A stretch of DNA of 62,390 nucleotides, taken from contig JBEBGV010000024.1 of the NCBI GenBank assembly GCA_040081265.1, positions 1 to 62,390 of the forward strand, given 5' to 3'. Origin of the DNA: JBEBGV01 sp040081265. GTDB taxonomy: Bacteria; Acidobacteriota; Vicinamibacteria; Vicinamibacterales; UBA2999. Position numbers and translations under genes: made by a program. The notes below the pieces were generated by a model. That model saw only the letters and a list, made by a program, of their open reading frames with translations, was not told the DNA's origin and did not search any database. Positions 7,932 to 15,654 of the stretch are shown here, one piece after another; the stretch's first letter is position 1; every line of letters starts with the position of its first letter.

Positions 7932-10865
7932 ATGCGTGCGACCCTCGCGCGTCGGTCGCTTCGGCCCCGCCCGCCGGACCTGAAGGTCCGGCCTACGTAC
8001 AGATTGCTCCTGGCGGGCAGCGCGCTCATCGCGCTGTTGCTGGGTTTCACAACATTCGCACAGACTCCCCGCGGAGAACCCTCCGGTGGCAGTGGGCTGC
8101 GTGAGCCCGCCTGGTCGCCGGACGGTTCGCGTCTGGCGGTCGTGTATCTCGATCGGCTGTGGACGATGGCTGCCGATGGGAGCGACGCGCGCGAACTCAC
8201 GACAGCAACCGGTGTCGAGCGCGAGCCCGTGTGGTCGCCCGACGGCCAGCAGGTGGCATTTGCCGCCAGCCGTGGCGAGTCGTTCGACCTCTACATGGTC
8301 GATGCGCGTGGCGGTGATCCGCGGCGCGTGACCTCGCTGGTCGGAGACGAACGGTCCCCGTCGTGGACGCAGGACGGTCGCCTGGTCTTCAGCTACAACG
8401 CGCAGACCACTCCGCGCTGGACGCTCTATGCGGTGGCAGTCGATCCCTCCGCGTCAGACGCGGCCCCGCGTGCGCTGACCGACGGTGGCGACAACGAGCT
8501 GAGCCCCCGCGTGTCGCCCGATGGATCGCGCGTGGCCTTCGCCTCGGATCGCGAGAGCGACTCCGGCGACTTCGACATCTGGTGGATGCCGCTGCCTGAG
8601 CGCACCGACTTCGGGCCGGTCCGTCGCCGTACGGCCGTCCGCGTGGTTCAGGGCGCCGGTGTCGATGGCTGGCCGGCGTGGTCGCCTGATGGTGGACGCG
8701 TGGCGTTCTATGCCGTGCGCGATGGCATCGGTGCCACCTGGGTCGCCCTTCTCGGCGCATCTCCCGGCTCGCCGCCCCAGCTTGTGTCGCGCCATGGCGG
8801 CTCGCTCTCGTGGTCGCCCGATGGCCGCACGCTGGCGATTGGCGAGGTGCCTGAGCCCGAGCCGTTCTACAACGGCAACCCGCGTCGCGACAGCGGCGAT
8901 CGGCCGCCGACTTTTGGCGCAGGGCCGGCGTTTCAGTTGTGGATGGCGGCTGCACCGCTCGCGGTGGATGCCGGGTCGCGCGAGCTGAAGCCGGTGCTGA
9001 GCGGCGGCGCGGCGCTGCTGGCCGTGTTCGACGATGTGTGGGGCACGCTCTCTCGGTTGTATTACGCCGACGGTCCGGCGCGTGCGACGTGGGAGGCCCG
9101 ACGGACGCTGCTGCGGCCGCTGGCCGAGCAGGCGCGCAGCGAGTCGGCGCTCGAGTCGGTGGTGGACCGGATGGTGGCCGACCAGCCGCTCATCAAGGCA
9201 CCGGTGACCTCGTCGCGCGCCATGGTCGTGTCGGCGCATCCGCTGGCGTCGGAGGCCGGGCGGCTCGTGCTCGAACGCGGCGGGAACATCGTCGATGCCG
9301 CGATTGCCGTGTCGTTTGCGCTCGGGGTGGTGGAGCCGGACGCGTCGGGTATCGGCGGCGACGGTCAGGCAGTGCTGTTCCTGAACGGCATGACCGAGCC
9401 GACGGCGGTCGAGTTCAAGGACGAGACGCCGCGTGCGGCGACGCTCGACAACCCGCGCGTCATGCGCGGTGGTCGGCTGGTGGCCGACGGTCCGGCGTCG
9501 ATGAATGTGCCGGGCCTCGTGGCCGGGCTCGACTATCTGTATGCCAAGTACGGCAGTGGACGGCTGACGTGGTCGGAGCTGATCGACCCGGCGATCCGGT
9601 ATGCGGAGAGCGGGTTCATACTCGACGAGACGCTGCCCTCGACCATCGCTGAGGCGCGGGCGATGATTCGGCGGTATCCGTCGGCAGCTCGCATCTACCT
9701 CCCGGGCGGGGACGTGCCCAGGCCCGGGGACCGCTTCTTCAACCGCGACTACGGCACGACGCTGCGCAACATCGCGCGCAACGGCGCCGACGTGTTCTAT
9801 CGCGGCGCGGTCGCTCAGCGCATGGTGGCCGACCTGACCGCGGCCGGTGGCGTGATGCGCGCACCGGATCTCGACCAGTACCATCCCGTCGAGCGGCCGG
9901 CGGTCTCGGGCCGCTACCGCAACCACATCCTCTACACGGGTGGGCCGCCGGTCGGATCCGGCGTGTCGATGCTCGAGGGTTTGCAGGTGCTGTCCAACTT
10001 CCAGCCCGTGGCTGGTGCCACTGCGGCGCGTGACGCCACCTACTGGCACTACCTGATCGAGTCGTGGAAGGCACGCGATCGCCTGAGGCGTCCCGCCGAT
10101 CCGGAGCGTTGGGCTGCCGACTACGCGCGGCACCTGCTGCCGGCGCACGCCGCCGAGCTCTTTCGCCGCATCGAGCCACGCCGGGCCTCACGTTATGCGG
10201 AGGATGCCGAGGACGCGACTGCTGCGGCGGTGGAGCGGATCGGTACCGGTACCAGCGCCTTCACCATTGCCGATGCCGACGGCAACATGATCTCGGTTAC
10301 GCAGACGCTGAGTACCTGGGGCGGTTCGTTCTATGTGACGCCCGGTCTCGGCTTTCTCTACAACAACCACCTGCGCTCGAGCCGCACGACCAGTGGCGCG
10401 ACCGGCGCGCTGCTGCCCTCGTCGCGCTCGAACACGTCGAGCGTCCCCACGCTGGCGTTCCGCGAGGAAGGCGGCCGCCTGGAGCCGGCGTTTGCGATCG
10501 GTGTGGCTGGCAACGCCTGGATTCCGGCCTCTGCGTACTCGATCGTGGCCGCGCTGGTGGACGGACGGCTCGGGATGCAGCAGGCGATCGAGGCGCCGCG
10601 CTTTCTCGTCGAGCGCGATCCGGCTGATTCCTCAGGCGGCAGTGCCCGTGTTGAGGTTGAAGATCGCTTCCCTCGCGCGGTGCTCGACGACCTGTCGGCT
10701 CGTGGACACCGGTTCCAGAAGATCGGCCGCAAGGGCGAAGTGCGTTACGGCTACGCCTCAGGAGTGTCTGTGGACGTGCTCAACCGCGTCCTCGAAGGCG
10801 GCGCCGACCCGCGCCGCTCCCACGCCGCCGTTTCGGTGAACGCCGTTCGCCAGTTGACGCAGTAA
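7932..10865 (+). CDS. PD40 beta-propeller fused to gamma-glutamyltransferase-like domain, secreted
   Basis: A 977-residue exported protein. After a signal segment (LLLAGSALIALLLGFTTFAQ), residues about 55-390 carry TolB-like PD40 blades with repeated WSPDG motifs. From about 415 to the end is a gamma-glutamyltranspeptidase fold: DAAIAVSFALGVVEPDASGIGGDG, PASMNVPGLVAGLDYL, and the autocleavage region GTGTSAFTIADADGNMISVTQ, where a Thr occupies the nucleophile position. It would hydrolyse or transfer gamma-glutamyl groups, such as from glutathione, outside the cytoplasm. The first 24 codons include one palindromic element (7973-8000), so the original start may be the TTG at 8004. Confidence 0.85.
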   Translation: MRATLARRSLRPRPPDLKVRPTYRLLLAGSALIALLLGFTTFAQTPRGEPSGGSGLREPAWSPDGSRLAVVYLDRLWTMAADGSDARELTTATGVEREPVWSPDGQQVAFAASRGESFDLYMVDARGGDPRRVTSLVGDERSPSWTQDGRLVFSYNAQTTPRWTLYAVAVDPSASDAAPRALTDGGDNELSPRVSPDGSRVAFASDRESDSGDFDIWWMPLPERTDFGPVRRRTAVRVVQGAGVDGWPAWSPDGGRVAFYAVRDGIGATWVALLGASPGSPPQLVSRHGGSLSWSPDGRTLAIGEVPEPEPFYNGNPRRDSGDRPPTFGAGPAFQLWMAAAPLAVDAGSRELKPVLSGGAALLAVFDDVWGTLSRLYYADGPARATWEARRTLLRPLAEQARSESALESVVDRMVADQPLIKAPVTSSRAMVVSAHPLASEAGRLVLERGGNIVDAAIAVSFALGVVEPDASGIGGDGQAVLFLNGMTEPTAVEFKDETPRAATLDNPRVMRGGRLVADGPASMNVPGLVAGLDYLYAKYGSGRLTWSELIDPAIRYAESGFILDETLPSTIAEARAMIRRYPSAARIYLPGGDVPRPGDRFFNRDYGTTLRNIARNGADVFYRGAVAQRMVADLTAAGGVMRAPDLDQYHPVERPAVSGRYRNHILYTGGPPVGSGVSMLEGLQVLSNFQPVAGATAARDATYWHYLIESWKARDRLRRPADPERWAADYARHLLPAHAAELFRRIEPRRASRYAEDAEDATAAAVERIGTGTSAFTIADADGNMISVTQTLSTWGGSFYVTPGLGFLYNNHLRSSRTTSGATGALLPSSRSNTSSVPTLAFREEGGRLEPAFAIGVAGNAWIPASAYSIVAALVDGRLGMQQAIEAPRFLVERDPADSSGGSARVEVEDRFPRAVLDDLSARGHRFQKIGRKGEVRYGYASGVSVDVLNRVLEGGADPRRSHAAVSVNAVRQLTQ
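7973..8000. repeat. Palindromic CCTACGTA element forming a protein N-terminus
   Basis: GCCGGACC-TGAA-GGTCCGGC plus CTACGTAC lies in frame between the ATG at 7932 and the signal peptide of the GGT fusion, read as PPDLKVRPTY. Confidence 0.8.
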
Positions 10866-10876
10866 GTGCGCATGTG

Positions 10877-11072
10877 CGGCGGGTCCTATCGGACCCGCCC
10901 TACGAATGGACGTACGTAGGCCGGGTCCCGGAAGGACCGCGTGTGCACGTTGACGGTACGTAGGCCGGGTCCGCAGGACCCGGCGTGTGCGTGTTGACGG
11001 TACGTAGGCCGGGTCCGCAGGACCAGGCGTGTGCGTCTTGACGGTACGTAGGCCGGGTCCGCAGGACCCGGC
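10877..11072. repeat. Palindromic element, cluster of five, three in a 44-bp tandem
   Basis: A unit in one orientation at 10877 is followed by four in the other. TTGACGGTACGTAGGCCGGG recurs at 10950, 10994 and 11038, an exact 44-bp period that includes a GTGTGCGTG-type spacer. It fills the gap between the GGT fusion and nadE. Confidence 0.9.
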
Positions 11073-11085
11073 AGACCCGCGCAAG

Positions 11086-11091
11086 TACAAT
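11086..11091 (+). promoter_or_regulatory. -10 element TACAAT next to the nadE start
   Basis: TACAAT ends eight bases before the GTG at 11100, again suggesting a leaderless message. The matching -35 position falls inside the last palindromic element. Confidence 0.5.
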
Positions 11092-11099
11092 AGAAGACA

Positions 11100-12827
11100 G
11101 TGCGAATTGCGCTGGCTCAGCTCAATCTGACCGTTGGCGCGTTCGACGGCAACTTTCAGAAGATTGCAGGAGCCGTTGAGCGCGCGAAGGCGGCCGCCGC
11201 CGACCTGGTTGTCTTCTCCGAACTCGCGACCACCGGCTACCCGCCGCGCGACCTGCTCACGCAGCCCTCCTTCGTCGATCGCAACCTGGCGATGCTCGAT
11301 CGTGTGGCCGCGCTCTCGACCGCCAGCCTCGCGATCCTGATCGGCTACGTCGATCGCAATCCATCGGCATCCGGCAAGCCGCTCTACAACGCCGTGGCCC
11401 TCTGTTCGAACGGACAGGTGGTCGAGCGCCGCCACAAGCTGCTGCTGCCGACCTACGATGTCTTCGACGAGGACCGCTACTTCGAGCCCGGCTCCTCGGT
11501 GCAGCCGATGACGCTTGCCGACTGGCACATCGGCGCCAGCATCTGCGAGGACGTGTGGAACGACCCGTCGTTCTGGCCCCAGCGCCGCTATCACCGCGAT
11601 CCGGTCGCCGAGCTCGCCTCGTCGGGTGTGGACGTGATGATCAACATCTCGGCGAGCCCGTTCGAGCTGCAGAAGGCCGACCTGCGCCGCCGGCTGATCA
11701 GGCAGGAAGCCGTCAAGCACAAGGCGTACTTTTTCTACGTCAATCAGGTGGGTGGCAACGACGAGCTGGTGTTCGACGGCCACTCGATCGGCATCGATCC
11801 CGACGGCAATGAGATCGTGCGGCTGAAAGACTTCGAAGAGGACTTCGCCGTCGTCGATGTGCCCGATGCACGTAAGCCAGGTCCAGGGGTAAGTAGGCCG
11901 GGTCCAGAGGTACGTAGGCCGGGTCCGGAGGACCCGGCGTTGGCCGACACTACGTCCCTCCTGCGTCCCGTCAGCACGTCCGACGAGGAGACCGCCTACC
12001 GCGCGCTCGTGCTCGGCCTGCGCGACTACGTCAGGAAGTGCGGGTTCAGCTCCGTCGTGCTCGGGCTCTCGGGCGGCATCGACTCCGCCCTCACCGCGTG
12101 CCTGGCCGTGGACGCACTGGGCAAAGAGCACGTCCACACCGTGGCCATGCCAGCGCGCTATTCGTCGCAGCACAGCCTGGACGATGCGGCGGCGCTGGCG
12201 GCGGCGCTGGGCGTGCACCACACCGTGATCCCGATCGACCCGGTGTTTCAGCGGTATCTCGACGTGCTGTCGCCGGCCTTTGCCGGACGTGACGAGGATG
12301 TCACCGAACAGAACATCCAGGCGCGTGTGCGCGGTGGTGTGCTGATGGCGCTCTCCAACAAGTTCGGTCACCTGCTGCTGACCACCGGCAACAAGTCGGA
12401 GCTGGCGGTAGGCTACTGCACGCTCTACGGCGACATGTGCGGCGGGCTCGCCGTGATCAGCGACGTGCCGAAGACGCTGGTGTATCGGCTGTCGCGCTAC
12501 GTGAATCGCGAGCGCACGATCATCCCCGAGTCGACCCTGACCAAGGCGCCGAGCGCCGAGCTTCGGCCCAATCAGACCGATCAGGACACGCTGCCCCCTT
12601 ACGACGTGCTCGACCAGATCGTCGAAGCCTATGTGGAACGCAACCTCGACGCCGACGCCATCGTCGCGCGCGGCATCGACGCTGCGGTGGTACGCGACGT
12701 GATCCGGCGTATCGACGGCAGCGAGTACAAGCGCCGCCAGGCGGCTCCGGGCATCAAGCTGTCAACCAAGGCCTTCGGGGTCGGCCGTCGCTTCCCGATC
12801 GCCGCGGAGTACAGCCGGGGCACGTAG
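11100..12827 (+). CDS. nadE: Glutamine-dependent NAD+ synthetase
   Basis: A 575-residue two-domain enzyme that amidates deamido-NAD with glutamine nitrogen and ATP. Residues 1-255 are a nitrilase-like glutaminase domain with Glu41 (VVFSELATTGYPP), the lysine in RRHKLLLPTYDVF, and the nucleophile in GASICEDVWND. The synthetase domain starts near 300 with LGLSGGIDSALTACLAVD (P-loop-type SGGxDS) and continues through TTGNKSELAVGYCTLYGDMCGG. The linker, residues 258-280, is three translated copies of the palindromic element. The stop codon TAG also lies in such an element. The start is GTG, with a TACAAT box just upstream. Confidence 0.95.
   Translation: MRIALAQLNLTVGAFDGNFQKIAGAVERAKAAAADLVVFSELATTGYPPRDLLTQPSFVDRNLAMLDRVAALSTASLAILIGYVDRNPSASGKPLYNAVALCSNGQVVERRHKLLLPTYDVFDEDRYFEPGSSVQPMTLADWHIGASICEDVWNDPSFWPQRRYHRDPVAELASSGVDVMINISASPFELQKADLRRRLIRQEAVKHKAYFFYVNQVGGNDELVFDGHSIGIDPDGNEIVRLKDFEEDFAVVDVPDARKPGPGVSRPGPEVRRPGPEDPALADTTSLLRPVSTSDEETAYRALVLGLRDYVRKCGFSSVVLGLSGGIDSALTACLAVDALGKEHVHTVAMPARYSSQHSLDDAAALAAALGVHHTVIPIDPVFQRYLDVLSPAFAGRDEDVTEQNIQARVRGGVLMALSNKFGHLLLTTGNKSELAVGYCTLYGDMCGGLAVISDVPKTLVYRLSRYVNRERTIIPESTLTKAPSAELRPNQTDQDTLPPYDVLDQIVEAYVERNLDADAIVARGIDAAVVRDVIRRIDGSEYKRRQAAPGIKLSTKAFGVGRRFPIAAEYSRGT
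11871..11939. repeat. Palindromic element, three copies translated within nadE
   Basis: AAGCCAGGTCCAGGGGTAAG, TAGGCCGGGTCCAGAGGTACG and TAGGCCGGGTCCGGAGGACCC-type units in series, 69 bases (23 codons), in frame. They are read as KPGPGVS, RPGPEVR and RPGPEDPA. They fall exactly between the glutaminase and synthetase domains. Confidence 0.92.
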
Positions 12828-12936
12828 GGCGGGTCCGCATTGCGGTACGTAGGGCGGGTCCGCATGGACGGTACGTAGGGCGGGTCCGCAGGACCCGCCG
12901 AGCAGTCGGTACGTAGGGCGGACCTTCAGGTCCGCC
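12822..12936. repeat. Palindromic element, cluster of four; first unit contains the nadE stop
   Basis: Four TACGTAGGGCGGGTCC-type units; the last two carry both arms. The TAG at 12825-12827 that ends nadE is the TAG of CACGTAGG in the first unit. Confidence 0.9.
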
Positions 12937-12961
12937 GAGCACCAGTCCGCCGAGAGGAATC

Positions 12962-14383
12962 ATGAACGTCACTCGGAACATCATCGTGTCCACGGCGCTC
13001 GTTGCCGTGATGGTTACACCGGGCGGAGCGTGGGCGCAGGAAGGGCAGCTTCCCGCCAATAGTCCCTTCCGCGGCGGGGTGCCAGACGGCCTCGCGACGC
13101 CAGACACGTTGCCGCTGTCGGTGGCTGAGGTCATCAAGCGCGCGCTGGAGCACAACCTGGGCGTGCTGACGTCGGAAGACGCGGTGGAGCACGCGCGTGG
13201 TTCCAGACGCCTGGCGCTGGCGGACCTGCTGCCCAATGTCGGCGCGTCGCTGCGCGAATCGCGCCAGACCGTCAACCTCGAGGCGTTCGGCTTCCCGCTG
13301 CAGGGCACCGGCTTCCCGGCGCTCGTTGGTCCCTTCAACGTCTTCGACGCGCGCGTGTTCCTGTCGCAGACGGTGTTTGACGCCTCGGCCATGCGTGACG
13401 CGAGGGCCGAGACGCACGGCGTGGCCGCCGCGCGGCATTCATATCAGAGCGCACGCGACCTGGTGGTGCTCGTCGCCGCCAATCTTTACCTCCAGACCGT
13501 GTCGGCCGACGCACGCGCGCAGTCAGCACGGGCGCAGCGCGACACCGCGCAGGCGCTCTTTGACCAGGCCGGGAGCCTTCGTCAGGCCGGTGTCGTGGCC
13601 GGCATCGACGTCATCCGCGCCGAGGTCAGGCTGGCCACCGAGCGCCAGAACGTGACCAGCGCCGAGAATCAGTATCAGAAGTCGAAGCTGCAGCTGGCGC
13701 GCGTGATCGGCTTGCCCATCGGTCAGGCCTTCAACCTGAGCGAGACCGTGCCGTTCGTGCCCGCGCCGACGATGGCGCTGCCAGACGTGATCGAGCGCGC
13801 CTACCGCGAGCGACCTGATTACCTTGCCGCGCTCGACCGCGTGCGCGAGGCCGAGGCACGACGAAAGGCGGCCAGCGGAGAGGCGCTTCCCGCCGTGCGT
13901 GTGAACGCCGACTACGGCGCGATCGGGCTGACCCCGGGCAACGCCCGCTCGACCTTCACCGTGGCCGGCACGGTGGTTGTGCCGATCTTTGACGGCGGTC
14001 GTCGGCAGGGACGCGTGCTCGAGACCGACGCCGACCTGCGCAGCCGTCGAGCCGAGGCCGAGAACCTGCGCTCCGAGATCGACTACGACGTGCGCATCTC
14101 GTTCCTCGACCTGCAGGCCACCGGCGAGCAGTTGCAGGTGGCCACCCGCGCTCGTGAGCTGGCGGCGCAGCAGTTGACGCAGTCGCGGGATCGCTTCGCG
14201 GCCGGCGTGACCAACAACGTGGAAGTGGTGCAGGCGCAGGAGGCCGTGGCGCTCGCCAGCGAGCAGTACATCGGCGCGCTCTACGCCTTCAACGTGGCGA
14301 AGGCCGTGCTGGCGCGTTCCATGGGGACCGCCGAGCAGACGGTCCAGCAGTTTCTCAGCGGACAGGGCGGAGTGCAGCGATGA
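12962..14383 (+). CDS. TolC-family outer membrane efflux protein
   Basis: A 473-residue outer membrane factor with a signal peptide ending at GGAWAQ. Two OEP repeats follow, at about 55-250 and 265-460, each with long amphipathic helices (LEHNLGVLTSEDAVEHARG; AARELAAQQLTQSRDRFAAG) and the typical TNNVEVVQAQEAVALA near the end. It would form the trimeric exit duct for the adaptor and pump encoded next. Its ATG follows GAGAGGAAT. The 3' end overlaps the adaptor start by four bases (ATGA), so the genes are coupled. Confidence 0.92.
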   Translation: MNVTRNIIVSTALVAVMVTPGGAWAQEGQLPANSPFRGGVPDGLATPDTLPLSVAEVIKRALEHNLGVLTSEDAVEHARGSRRLALADLLPNVGASLRESRQTVNLEAFGFPLQGTGFPALVGPFNVFDARVFLSQTVFDASAMRDARAETHGVAAARHSYQSARDLVVLVAANLYLQTVSADARAQSARAQRDTAQALFDQAGSLRQAGVVAGIDVIRAEVRLATERQNVTSAENQYQKSKLQLARVIGLPIGQAFNLSETVPFVPAPTMALPDVIERAYRERPDYLAALDRVREAEARRKAASGEALPAVRVNADYGAIGLTPGNARSTFTVAGTVVVPIFDGGRRQGRVLETDADLRSRRAEAENLRSEIDYDVRISFLDLQATGEQLQVATRARELAAQQLTQSRDRFAAGVTNNVEVVQAQEAVALASEQYIGALYAFNVAKAVLARSMGTAEQTVQQFLSGQGGVQR

Positions 14384-15591
14384 GTACGAGAATCAAGATC
14401 GGCCTGGCCATCATCGTGGTGGCGCTTCTCATCACCGGCGGGTGGATCTATGCCACCTCCGGGCGCGAGGTGACCGACGATGCCCAGGTGGATGCGCACA
14501 TCGTGCCGATTGCGGCGCGGGTGGGTGGCACCGTGGTGGCCGTGCCCGTGACCGACAACCAGCAGGTTGAGGCGGGCGCACTGCTGGTGGCCGTTGATCC
14601 GCGCGACTACCAGATCGCGCTCGACAAGGCTCAAGCCGAACTCGCCGACGCCGAAGCCGCGTTTGCGGCCGCGCGCGCGAACGTGCCGCTCACGTCCACG
14701 ACGACCTCGAGCGGGGTGTCCACCGCGCAGGGCGGGGTGGAGCAGGCGCAGGCCAGTGTGGAGGAGGCGACACACGGCATCGAGGTGGCCAGGGCCAGGC
14801 TCGTGACCGCGCAGGCACGTCAGCGCGAGGCCGAAGCGGTGGCCATACGCACCAGCAAGGACGTCGAGCGTTTCCGCGGACTTCTGGCCAAGGACGAGAT
14901 TTCGCAGCAGCAGTTCGACGCGGCCATGGGCGCGTCAGACGCCGCACGCGCCGGCGCCGACTCGGCGAAGTCGCAGGTGGTCGAGGCTGAACTCGGGATT
15001 CGCGGGGCCGAGAGTCGTCTGGCCCAGGCCCAGGCATCATCGATGCGCGCGGCGTCCGAACTGCGCGGCGCGCAGACCGGTCCCGAGCAGTTGACGATGA
15101 CGCGGGCGCGCGCGTCGGCCGCCGAGGCGAAGGTGCAGCAGATGAAGGCCGCCGTGAGCCAGGCCGAGCTGAATCTCGAGCATGCCTCCGTGAAGGCGCC
15201 GGTTGCCGGCATCGTCTCGCGCAAGACCGTCGAGGCCGGGCAGGTGATTCAGGCCGGCCAGCCGCTGATGACCGTGATCCCGCTCGAGCAGGTGTGGGTG
15301 GTGGCCAACTTCAAGGAAACCCAGCTCCGCGACATGCGCCCCGGCCAGCGCGCCGTGATCGAGGTGGACGCCTATGGCGGGCGCGAATACACCGGCAAGG
15401 TGGAGAGCCTGGCCGCCGCCACCGGCGCCAGGTTCAGCCTGATTCCGCCCGACAACGCCACCGGCAACTTCGTGAAGGTCGTGCAGCGCGTGCCCGTGAA
15501 GATCGCCATCGACTCAGCCCCCGGCGAAGCCGACGTCCTCCGCCCAGGCTTATCCGTAACAGCGACGGTGTACACGGACGGTCGGCCGTAA
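14380..15591 (+). CDS. EmrA/HlyD-type membrane fusion protein
   Basis: A 403-residue adaptor with one N-terminal membrane helix (IGLAIIVVALLITGGWIYA), then the biotinyl-lipoyl half VTDDAQVDAHIVPIAARVGGTV, a long coiled-coil hairpin at about 85-250 rich in Ala, Gln and Glu, the second lipoyl half (VKAPVAGIVSRKTVEAGQVIQ) and a beta-barrel ending near the C-terminus. It links the inner-membrane pump to the TolC-like duct. It overlaps the preceding gene by four bases. The EmrA assignment rests on the pump being of the DHA2 type. Confidence 0.92.
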   Translation: MSTRIKIGLAIIVVALLITGGWIYATSGREVTDDAQVDAHIVPIAARVGGTVVAVPVTDNQQVEAGALLVAVDPRDYQIALDKAQAELADAEAAFAAARANVPLTSTTTSSGVSTAQGGVEQAQASVEEATHGIEVARARLVTAQARQREAEAVAIRTSKDVERFRGLLAKDEISQQQFDAAMGASDAARAGADSAKSQVVEAELGIRGAESRLAQAQASSMRAASELRGAQTGPEQLTMTRARASAAEAKVQQMKAAVSQAELNLEHASVKAPVAGIVSRKTVEAGQVIQAGQPLMTVIPLEQVWVVANFKETQLRDMRPGQRAVIEVDAYGGREYTGKVESLAAATGARFSLIPPDNATGNFVKVVQRVPVKIAIDSAPGEADVLRPGLSVTATVYTDGRP

Positions 15592-15596
15592 ACACC

Positions 15597-15645
15597 ACTC
15601 ACTACTCACTACTCACCACTCACTACTCACCACTCACTACTCACC
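15597..15645. repeat. Heptanucleotide tandem tract (ACTCACT/ACTCACC)
   Basis: Seven consecutive 7-bp units, ACTCACT or ACTCACC, directly before the EmrB start. Only the last base of the unit varies. Confidence 0.92.
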
Positions 15646-15654
15646 ACCAACCAC

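Noticed and set aside
8454..10148. A 564-codon open frame antisense to the GGT fusion
   Set aside because: A compositional shadow of a real gene in GC-rich DNA; no start signal or domain.
10758..12371. A 537-codon open frame opposite nadE and the repeat cluster
   Set aside because: It reads through five palindromic elements and the complement of nadE; no recognisable domain.
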